Below are positions 55,324 to 64,000 of a stretch of 64,000 bases of DNA, piece by piece. Position 1 is the stretch's first letter. Each line of letters starts with the position of its first letter. Origin of the DNA: Mesostigma viride (lineage: Eukaryota; Streptophyta; Mesostigmatophyceae; Mesostigmatales; Mesostigmataceae); contig RPFO01000368.1 in NCBI GenBank assembly GCA_009746045.1, forward strand, positions 1-64,000, read 5' to 3'. The notes under the pieces were generated by a model. It saw nothing but the letters and a program-made list of their open reading frames with translations. It made no database searches and was not told where the DNA came from. Position numbers and translations under genes: made by a program.

Positions 55324-57582
55324 CAGCCGGTCGTGGTTGCACTGGTTGCGCTGGTGCCGGTCGTGGTTGCATCAGAAGCAGGTGGCGGTGTCCGGTCATT
55401 GTCTCACCGCCTCAACAGTGCGCGTGCATGGTGCCGATGCCACATGATGTGGCGCTGTCGCCCCGCAGACTGCCGGTTTCCGAGTAACACCCGGTATCAC
55501 TGCATAGGGCCGGTACATCCGCTCTGAGCGGACTCGGCGCTGACGCGCGCTGAGCCATGGCAGAGCACTGAGGTACATGGGACGTGCGGGATCTGGCCGT
55601 CGAGGGCGAGTCACGGGGACTGTAGTAACGGCGACCCGAGACTGTGAGGCAGGCAGGATCGAGCTGCTGGAGTCTGAGCACCTAGTCACTGCCCGCGACC
55701 CTGTGCATGGCTACCATCGCGCAGTGTTCGCGTCCTTCCTGTGGGCTGAGCCCGGTAGGGAGTTGTTCCTTGCACCACTGGTGGAGGCCGATCGAGCGTG
55801 ATTTGCAAGTGGCTCGTGTCCGCGCGCCTACGAGGTTGCATGGATGAGGGACTCAGAGCAGGGCGTTCCTTGTGCCTGATGGCGGGCGGGCTGTGTGGGC
55901 TTCAAAACGTACTCTACCCCATGGCCATGCACTGGTACAGGGGTGGTGAGAGGCCTTCAAGCTTCGAGTGGGGGATGTGGCGATGCGCGGTGGGGACTGC
56001 ATACATAAGGGCGTGTTTCTGTTGCATGCGGGAATCGGGCTCCTGGGCAAGACAGCCAAGCGGGGTGGACAGGCGGTGATCGGTCGTGCGCGGGATTGAC
56101 CCCGGCCCACGATCGCTGTATGTGCTTGAGCACCTGTGGGCTGGGCGCGATCGAGCCCGAGGAGCTCTTCATGTTTGGGACTGCGGGGTTGCTTCGGCCC
56201 TACTCCATGAGCAGCACGGTGTCTCGCAGGGGCAACGTTACTGATACGGCAGTTCCTGCAAGGCGTGTCACTCCCCGACCTGCCCATTGCATTATATAAG
56301 TGCGGGCATTGCGGGCGCTATGCAGTCCACGTCGGCGGCCTTGAGCATCACATGCTTATGGGCCTGCGCAAACATCAACCGTGCTCTTGCTGTGCAAGTG
56401 TCACGGAGGGTGTGACTGCGAGCTGAGGAGTTTTCCCCCGCTTGCGGTGGAGTTCAGGCACATTGGCAGTAAGGAATGCGGGGACCGGCGACTGCTCCGG
56501 TCTATGCACGTCGGCCGGAGTGGTGTTGTGCCTAAACTACTGCAGCTTCGTGGAGGAGTTGGCAGGGCGCACTCCAGTGGACACGCTGGGGCCCTGCTAG
56601 TTTTGGGCACTTAACGTGCCATATTATCCAAGTTTCCGGTGTTGATCGACTTTGCCTGTTTCCTGCGCTGGATAGAGACGGCGGGCGCACTCTAGTGGAC
56701 ACACTAGGGCCTTGCGGGCACCTGCATGCGTTCGCAGGTGCAGGGGAGGCGCACTCTAGCGGCCACGCTAGGGCTTCCCCCGCTATACAGCCACTCCAGC
56801 GGCGGCCAGGGACGGCCACGTTGCATGGTCGGTTTGGCTCACGGCGCGCCTGTATTTGAGAGGACGCGTACAGCTGTCGGTAGTGAGGCGATGGATCAGA
56901 TTCTTCTGGTGCACGCCCTCGCTTCTGAGCATGGGGCCTGCACTGCATGCTGTGCCTCACCGTCGTCGACGCTAGTAGTACTTCTTAATCGTCATGTGAT
57001 TACGCGCATCAGTCGCGCTGTAAGGCTGGGTTTCGGCTGGACGGGATACATGACTGGCCACCTCGTCGGCCGGATCATCAAGTTGTATGCATGAAAAATA
57101 TTCCCTCCTGCTGACAGTCCCGATTGGCTATATAAAGAGTTGCCCTTGCGTGGCAAGTCTGGGGGGACCTGGTTTCACTGGCCCGTTGGTGCACAAGGGC
57201 TGGGACATAGTACCCCTATGGTCAACATTTCATCAAGTTTGAGGCTGCTCAGGACCTCAGGACTGGTTGAGCGGGATTACATGGACTGTGCATTATTATG
57301 TGGATGGGATAGGGCACGCGGTGGCGCCCCCTAAGATGGTTCCAGTGGATCGGCGCGCCAACAACGGCGGTCGCTGAGATGGTTGTGAGAGTTTTATGAC
57401 GGATAGCGGAATTATCCTGTCATCCTGTTTCATGCTACTACGTCAGGGTTGGTCCTGTGTATCAACCTCTAGAGGAATTGGTATTACTAACCCGCGGGTG
57501 AACCGGGGTTGGGACATAGTACTCTTATAGTAGCTTACTTGTTTCCTTTCTATCTCTTGTACGGTAGGGACTACCGACCCCC
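55324..57582 (+). other. Gypsy element B, 3' interior
   Basis: Frames of 70-145 codons on both strands, none recognisable. The stretch 57230-57340 vaguely resembles the end of the post-pol ORF at 2930-3010. The last 190 bp (57390-57582) matches 3397-3587 closely (CTACTACGTCAG, GGTTGGGACATAGTACTCTT). Duplicated GCGCACTCTAG/TGGACACACTAGGGC words occur near 56570, 56690 and 56750. Confidence 0.45.
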
Positions 57583-57597
57583 GTGGGGGGGGAGGAG
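57583..57597 (+). promoter_or_regulatory. Polypurine tract of gypsy element B
   Basis: GTGGGGGGGGAGGAG directly precedes the 3' LTR start TGTTACG. Confidence 0.7.
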
Positions 57598-58266
57598 TGT
57601 TACGTCCCGGCCCTTTTGGACGGACGTAACAATGGAATAAATTATGTAGTTTGACTTGTTGTCATGGTCCGTAGGACTTTGGGACTCATTTCGGGACTTA
57701 ATTTGGGAATTGTCCCTTGGTCAGGACTTTTGTATGGAACTATGACAGTTTGGGTGATTCGGACTAGTTATTTTGGGCCTAGGTTGTTGTATGCGTGTAC
57801 CTTCTAGGGGCCGGTGCAGTCGCGCCGCGCTGCGTACTTTATAGCTAGTTGAGATATTGTACTCATGCGTGGATTCTGTAGGCGAGGGTCGATGTCGACC
57901 CGAGGATCTTGTGTGGACTGCATGCTTTGGAAGGTCGGCGCCATGTCGGCGCCCCTTGCCAGCGTAGTGGCAGACCTAGGTGAAATTGGTCCGAGGACGA
58001 GAGTCTCGTCCTCTTGGTTTGATGAATGATAAGTGCGAATACGCCTACACATTGAACCCGGGGCAATTATCCATTTGTAATTGGTGTTGCTAGCCAATAT
58101 AAGTGTGTACTAATTAGCTTGGCATCAAGCCGTGATGCCAGATATCTCACGACTCATGTCGTGAAGCGCAACCTACTTTAGGCTACCTTGAATTTTTCCT
58201 AATTCCGGCAAGAAGGGTCTTTCGCTACGTAGCTCAGTCTAGGTGTGTCTGGGCTGGGACGTAACA
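57598..58266 (+). repeat. 3' LTR of gypsy element B
   Basis: Same termini as the 5' LTR. The divergence from the 5' LTR is confined to the last ~200 bp. Confidence 0.92.
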
Positions 58267-58271
58267 GCCAC

Positions 58272-59225
58272 GTCGTGTACCCGCGCCCTTTTAATTCCAT
58301 GTAACTTGAGATGCAAAATCCGCTTCCCTGACTGGGATTCCGTCCAATACCATCGTGCAGTACCACCAATGCACGTACTACCATTCCAAACATCGCAGAT
58401 TTCACTGGAGGTATATACCTCTTGTTCAATTTCACCATGTCTCTTTCCAACTCCGAATTCAGTTCAATTCAGAATCATTTTTTCAACGACTTTTGCGTGT
58501 TTCGCGTCCCGGCGCTTGGCAGCATTTAGTTTACTATTTGTTGCTTGCCTCAACGATATCTCTAGACGTTAACTCGAAAGCTGCATAGAAAATCCATGAC
58601 GTTGGCTCGCCATGCATCCAGGAATAGTTGTCTCACTTAAGAAAATGTTGCAAGTCACAGACAATGGTTATGCAGGCCACTACCCCCAGGTCAGTGGGTA
58701 CACCGCCTGTCATGGGATATGGTGGCACAGCGCAAGGCAGGCCAGGTGGTGCGCAGATAAAGAGGTAATACTAGATAAATAGGTAATCTGCACTATTAAT
58801 GAATTAATTAGTCTCGTGTGTAGGTAATCTGCATTATACTCTCCCCTCCCCACCATCACCCCATTTTCCACCGAGGAGTTCTGCTCCATAACCGTCTCGC
58901 CGGGAACATTCCAAAGTCACGGAGGGGCTGCCCATAGGGTTCATCTCCACCCGCGGCCTCCACAGTCTGGTAACCAGGTGGGCCCAGGTATACCGCCCAT
59001 CAATGGCCTTGCTTTTGCTGGTATGGAGACCAGCCCACTTCGGCTTATTATTCAAGCTTGACTTGAAACAACAGTCTCAGTGTTTGACAGACTGCTTGAT
59101 GCACAATGGGGGAAGGCGGAGCTGCTGGGGTTGCCGGTGTTTAACGGGCCACACGATACATTTCCTTAACAAGTAAAGGTTGAAAGTGCGAGACAACACT
59201 TGTTAAACCCGTACACTTGGACAGA
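58272..59225. other. 3' flank of the prolyl 4-hydroxylase gene; no gene seen
   Basis: Frames up to 109 codons have no domain. It contains the minus-strand 3' UTR of the gene ending at 59226. The poly(A) site was not identified. Confidence 0.4.
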
Positions 59226-62200
59226 TCAGTCCATATCAATGTCCACGGATCTCCCCAAGCTCAAGTCTCGAATCCATTTTACCGCAACCCATTTAGTGCC
59301 CTTCTTGACTGGGCAGCCTCCATGCAGAGATGTCTGCGATGCCACGGAGAAAAATGGTGGGATGCCCACACACAGATACCCGACCACCACTCCCAGTACA
59401 AAGCAAAAGAAGTAACAGAAAGGTTCCATCAGGGGCAATCAGACCATACAATTTCTGTCTGCCTTGCAGCCTGTCTGACTTTGCCTGGTCATTCATGGAC
59501 TAACTGCTAAAAAGGCATGCAGGGTCATGATGCGCAGTACATGGGCTTAACGCAGACAGCGCCTCATGAACTGAAATGCCATGGAGACGAACCAGGTAGC
59601 GACATGGCCGCCCCATTTACTATGGCTAATGCACAAAAAACTCTAGCCATGTTGCCTGTCAGCCTGGTCTGTCTAAAAATAAGCACCACTATTATAACAA
59701 TGGCTAGAAGGTTTTCCATCCGACACGTCAGCTACCTGATTTCCCAAAGCGTTGTTCTTACATGTGTATAGATGCTCGTAAAACCTATGCCCTCGAAATG
59801 GCAATGCAAGGAGAAGCAAGTGGCGTGTCCAGCTGCTGCTGCTAAGTGCTCGATGGCCCATTGATGGGTAATACGCCTGGAGATGAGTGGCTAAGAATCA
59901 TGAGCTAAACAAGCAGTGCCATACTAGGATAACACGTGGGCAACTAATCGCCATGCTGTCCTCTTCCCGCCCCCCCCCCCCCCCTTCCCCCCCGCCCGCA
60001 GCGTGTGACAGAAAGAGCAGGGCACTGAGTGAGTTTTGAAACACCAACGCCCACCAGAAGCCCGCCTGCGCTAGTATTCTGCTGACCCGCCAGCTGGCGG
60101 GCAAGCCTATAAAGCTTATGCTCCTCATATACTCCCACAACATAAGCCCCCCAATGCCCCCACCCCCCATCTTACGCCCCCATCTTATAGGGCATCTAAC
60201 AGTGTTTGTCAGCCAGCACAGCCCGCCCGTGTGGCTGCACCACTGAACCATGCGGCTACCCCCTGCCCCATGTGTTTCATACCGCCACTGCTTCCTCCCA
60301 TCTCACTCCCCGTGCCTCTGCACGCCACACGCACCAGCCCAAGTAAATGCCACTGGCGCATCCTGTGTGTGGTGCATGGTCCATGCAATTGCACAGGCTA
60401 CTTGCACCTGCCCATCTGGAACCACTCGCCCCTGCCCACACGCTGGAGGGGTGACATCCAGCCAATGTGGTCCTTCCTAGTCCGTCGTCGTCGTCCAAGG
60501 TTTGGATGGGAGTGAGCATGCTGGTCTCACCAAAAGTGTCCCCGCCACACAAGTTGGAAAGGAGGGAGCTCCGAGGGCATCTTCTGACGTCATCGTCCCA
60601 TTTTCAGCTCCCAGAACATCGTCGGTCGTCGGACAGCAGAAGCTGGGGGAGTGTGCAGTCAAGGCTGTATTGGGACCTTCCTAGTTTCAATATCCACTAG
60701 GTAGGTACTAGGCCTCGACTGGCTGAGTCGTCCTTTGTCCGACACGCAGTACTATGTCTACCCACACTCGTGATCACCCTAGTCCAACTCAACTGCTCCC
60801 GTCAGTCGCCACCCGTCCATCGCAACCGCGCCGCGATCTACGTGGTCTGCTGGTCACTCCCCAGCGCAGCTGCCACCGTGCCTGCGGTAGTACCACCTTG
60901 GTAACAACGAGTAAAAAGTAGTAAAAGCTAGTAGATTCTAGTACAGACAAGTACAGCGCTCGCTCCACCTCGCTATCGACATCCTCCAATATTCTAGGAA
61001 GGAGCTCCCAAATTTGCTAGTGGCAGCCCAGCCCTCCGTCCTCGGCAGTCCTCAGGGGGTGCAAGGCGGACCTGAGCAACCCACAGGCGGGATGCCACCC
61101 CTCCTCGCGCTGGTGTCAAGGAAAAGATCACTCGCGTGCCGCTACCAAACAACTGTCCACCACCACGGGGGCTGACATGCATGGCCCTGCCCTTTTCACT
61201 TGCCGCCCCGCCCCACTGCCCCTGGCGCATGCCATAACGCCCCCCCTCCCGCCAACCATGCATGCGCGCCAACCGCTGTGCTCACCTTCTCAAACTCTCC
61301 GTGTGGCGTGAGCGAGTAGAAGACCATGGCGTCCCCTTTCTTGGGGCGCACCTTGACCCCCTTGTCGCACGCCTTGTAGTCGATCCGTGTTTTGTTGATC
61401 TGCTCCTCCGTCATGTCCTGGAGACCAGTTAGGGGTCACCGGCGGGGTGTCACAAGTGGGTGTGGACAAGCGATGCATGGCCAGACAAGGGGGCAACGTG
61501 ACAGTAGGGAGTGAGGAGAGAGAATAAAAGTGTGCAGGCCGGCGAGCAGACATGTCTGGTCCTACGCACGGGCCCAGCTGAAACGCACAATTGGCCCCAG
61601 CAGCCCCGCGTCCACCCATCAGAGCACGAGCCAGCCAGCGCCGAGCATATGGGGTTTAGGGTTTAGCTAGGTTTTAGAGTGCATCAGGGCAGTGGCGTCG
61701 CGGCAACCACATGCACTGCCCAGGCTCATGCTGCTGCCCTGCGGACACTGGCATGGCATGGCACAACACGACACGACAGGGCGTGGCAGGGCATGGCATG
61801 GCAGGGCACGGCATGGCAACTGGCACACCATGGAGTGCACGCTAGCAGCTGGCAAACGCGCCCTCTCTGGCACCAGCCACGTACCGCAAGAGGGAAGACC
61901 GTCTCGCCGCCCTCCTCTACGTCCGAGAGGTACAGCAGGAAGGACGCCAGCTGGTGCAAGGGAGACGAGCACAAACGGAAACAAATACCATCCACCACGC
62001 AGACATGAGATGCGACCGCTTACAGCTGCTGATAGATGGGTCATGTGGAGCCATGGCAAGTGCAGGCTGTCAGGATTCCTTAACCCTGATGCCCAGTGTT
62101 CATCCTGAGGGACAAGGGCCATGGGTGGTGCATCACGATGCCCTGACCATGAACTTGCCGGCATGCGCATCCCTTTTGACACCGCGCTCCACGGCGCTAA

Positions 62201-62830
62201 AAACTACCATGGAAATAAACATGCGGACGGTCCCAGGGACATGCCTGGCCTAGTACAGCTGTGGCGCATCACCAGCAGCGGTGCGTGCTGGTGCCATTTG
62301 CGCAGGCAAGGGCAGAGATGGGAGATCCATGCACACCCCCGCCCGCCACCATGGTACCCCCATGGCAGTGCGGTGAACACCATACAATGCGGCGCACCCC
62401 ATTCTGACTGCGTGCGCGCCCCCAGGCAGCCATGCACGGGACAAGGAGGACGAAACAGGCAAAAAACGCAAGGCCGCAGGGGTCGCAGCCAGACCACGCA
62501 TGGCGTAGCAATTCCCGCCCCCCCTGGTGTGTGCCAACATCCCAATTCAAACGCGTGCGCGCTCACCCGCTGCGACCGCTGTGGTCCGTACTCCTTGGGG
62601 TCAAACGTGTCGTAATGCGACTCGTACTTCTGGCCATTCTCGTAGCGGAGCACGTTGAATGGCTGGGGGGGGCGGCGGTGGGGAGAAGGGGCAGCGTGCC
62701 AGCACATAGGACAGTGTTGCAACCAAAACACACGCCGGCAACCACACACGGCCAGGCATATCGGTTAGCCCACCGGGACACTGCTGCCAGAAGCCAGCCG
62801 AGAGACCGAGAGAGGGAGAGAGAGAGAATG

Positions 62831-62913
<83 letters not shown>

Positions 62914-62996
62914 TCCCTCCCTCCCTCCCTCCCTCCCTCCTCTCCCTCCCTCCCTCCCTCCCTCCCTCCCTCCCTCCCTCCCTCCCTCCCTCCCTC

Positions 62997-63075
<79 letters not shown>

Positions 63076-63511
63076 CCCTTCCCCCCCCCCCCCCCCCCCC
63101 CTCTCTCTCTCTCCCTCCCTCTCTCTCTCTCTCGCCCCCCCCCCCCCTCTCTCTCTCGCGCGCGCACGCGCGCGCCGGGTGGTCCGCATGGCCTCACCTC
63201 CCCGTGCGTGCGCGGGATGTGCATGGCGCGCGCCATCTGTTGCTCCACCCACTTGAGCGCGCCGGTTGGCTCGTTACGTGCCGCCAAGAAGGTGCCCATG
63301 CTGGGGTGGGAGGGGGTGGGAGGGGGGTGGGAGGGGGGGGGGAAGGGGGGGGAAGGGGGGGTGAGGGGTGAGGAGGGGATGAGGAGGGGGGAGAAGAAGC
63401 GCAGGAGGGTGGGTTGGCGGGGGGTATTGGGGTAGTAGATTTGGGGGGAGGGCCACGATGGGACCGAGGCGGCGCGGACGGGGCTGTCAACGATCACTGT
63501 GGAATTTCCAG
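59226..63511 (-). CDS. P4H: Prolyl 4-hydroxylase (2OG-Fe(II) oxygenase), six exons, N-terminus missing
   Basis: Exons on the minus strand: 63511-~63465, 63300-63198, 62662-62567, 61950-61885, 61417-61286, 59333-59226 (TGA). The last five join in phase 0. The first is placed by homology (NSTVIVDSPVRAAS) and its donor is uncertain. Motifs in order: MGTFLAARNEP, VLRYENGQKYESHYDTF with iron ligands H (62617-62615) and D (62611-62609), LLYLSDVEEGGETVFP, VRPKKGDAMVFYSL, and SLHGGCPVKKGTKWVAVKWI with the second iron His (59324-59322) and the 2-oxoglutarate Lys ten residues on. Such enzymes hydroxylate proline in secreted hydroxyproline-rich wall proteins in the ER/Golgi. The catalytic set is complete. 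The signal or membrane anchor and the first part of the domain should lie upstream, beyond 64000 or unrecognised in 63512-64000. Confidence 0.9.
61653..61669 (+). repeat. Two telomere-like TTTAGGG-type units in an intron
   Basis: GGGGTTTAGGGTTTAG is a short match to the plant/algal telomere unit inside an intron of the P4H gene. Too short to mean a telomere. Confidence 0.4.
62831..63160 (+). repeat. (CT)n / (CCCT)n / poly-C microsatellite in a P4H intron
   Basis: About 330 bp of pure pyrimidine: (CT)n at 62833-62907, CCCT units to ~63003, (CT)n to ~63073, C runs around 63079-63100, then mixed CT and C to 63157. On the transcribed minus strand this is (GA)n. It lies between exons 63300-63198 and 62662-62567. 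Confidence 0.95.
63303..63420 (+). repeat. GGGGTGGGAGG-type repeats in a P4H intron
   Basis: Imperfect G-rich units (TGGGAGGGGG, GGAAGGGGGG, GAGGAGGGG) run right up to the exon at 63300. On the coding strand they form a C/T tract before the acceptor. Confidence 0.8.
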
Positions 63512-64000
63512 CTGTGCGCACCTTGTAGAGCACCGCGAGGGATGCGCAAGGCGCACGGCGACGGGCCACAAGTCCAAACTTGGTGACACAGGGATCCAAG
63601 GGGGGGGCGGGCGTGTGGGCGGGCGCCACCACCGTACGCAATGCACGTGGCAGCACACGCCGTGCCCGGGGTCGCGCCGGTGGAATAGCAATCCCAACTC
63701 CTTGCAACGGTGGAATAGCATGCCCACCACCTGTCCCGACTCCATGCAACTCCCTAGGCCCTACTCCCTATGCTCATGTGGCAGCCGCCAGTGGGTGCAC
63801 TCGATGCGACGAGGGGGCCGCGCTCCAGGGGTCGTGTGGGCCCCCCATGGATGCAGCACCGGCAGGTGCCCCGAGGCAGAGGCAGGGCGCGGGGCTGCCC
63901 CCATTCCTCACTCGACTAGCAGGCCGCCTCAAGAGGAAAACAGGCGGCAGGGCAGCCTGTGAAGAAGCAAGGGTTGCTGTGTATACTGTCTACGAGGTGA
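63512..64000. other. Upstream part of the P4H gene; no exon assigned
   Basis: On the minus strand this should be intron and perhaps earlier exons. I could not find the expected start of the catalytic domain (the segment before STVIVD), so earlier exons probably lie outside the window. A short direct repeat, CAACGGTGGAATAGCA/CCGGTGGAATAGCA, is at 63675-63720. Confidence 0.35.

Larger units (their letters stand above)
42848..58266 (+). mobile_element. Complete non-autonomous Ty3/gypsy element B
   Basis: The LTRs are 42848-43513 (666 bp) and 57598-58266 (669 bp), flanked by the 5-bp TSD GCCAC (42843-42847, 58267-58271). A primer site starting TGGTTATCGGAGG follows the 5' LTR, and a polypurine tract precedes the 3' LTR. 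The interior has gag and a retropepsin but no RT, RNase H or integrase. Subtracting the nested CACTA-like insert (48855-55323), the element is about 8.9 kb. It shares LTRs and 3' non-coding DNA with the element at 1-5533, which could supply pol in trans. Confidence 0.92.

Noticed and set aside
61653-61669. TTTAGGG pair as a possible telomere or interstitial telomere tract.
   Set aside because: Only two units, inside an intron.
62432-63749. Large frames over the CT/GA microsatellite.
   Set aside because: They are dipeptide repeats (Leu-Ser, Arg-Glu) from a simple repeat. The true exons nearby are the short P4H exons.
1-64000. Bacterial origin of the window, because of the bacterial-looking MBL protein start.
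   Set aside because: Phase-consistent GT-AG introns, LTR elements and LINEs with target duplications, and a plant/alga-type P4H all indicate a eukaryotic nuclear genome.

Overview
The window looks like nuclear DNA of a green alga, probably a GC-rich volvocalean/chlamydomonadalean chlorophyte. The evidence is intron-rich genes with GT-AG introns, strongly GC-biased third codon positions, many intronic minisatellites, and a plant/alga-type prolyl 4-hydroxylase. The assignment to order is inference; no rRNA or organelle marker is present. Only two host genes are well supported. Most of the rest is a layered set of transposable elements and simple repeats.

Host genes. (1) A seven-exon plus-strand gene (9079-17011, 818 codons; every splice phase agrees) encodes a bacterial-looking fusion: a metallo-beta-lactamase (MBL) hydrolase, a receiver-like domain that has lost its phosphorylation residues, a GAF domain, and a charged tail with six 13-residue repeats. 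Several introns carry minisatellites, and two exon/intron junctions are duplicated inside the following intron. (2) A minus-strand prolyl 4-hydroxylase (63511 down to 59226, six exons seen, N-terminus not seen) keeps the iron and 2-oxoglutarate ligands.

Transposons, left to right. 1-5533 is the 3' part of a Ty3/gypsy chromovirus: integrase end, chromodomain, an extra unknown ORF after pol, and a 3' LTR split by a TTAA-flanked piggyBac-like MITE. 7095-7829 is a related LTR. 20270-29380 is a nested stack in which target-site duplications (TSDs) give the order: an old LINE ORF2 was entered by a LINE that carries only ORF1, which was then entered by a Ty1/copia element with gag-protease but no visible polymerase; a short truncated LINE sits in the 3' UTR of the oldest one. 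29500-42790 holds LINE debris, a 1.1-kb perfect tetranucleotide block, and an array of six near-perfect ~204-222 bp palindromes whose spacers switch orientation. 42848-58266 is a complete but polymerase-less gypsy element (LTRs 666 and 669 bp, TSD GCCAC). It contains a CACTA-like DNA transposon (48855-55323), which in turn contains an intact ORF1-only LINE (50236-52205, 10-bp TSD) and a truncated relative (54616-55196, 10-bp TSD).

The strongest candidates for new biology are the MBL/pseudo-receiver/GAF protein, the ORF1-only LINE family with TTAA-type tails (a green-algal parallel to mammalian HAL1), the palindrome array, and the post-pol ORF of the gypsy element. Everything was read by eye. 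Family assignments rest on motifs, and no database search was run.
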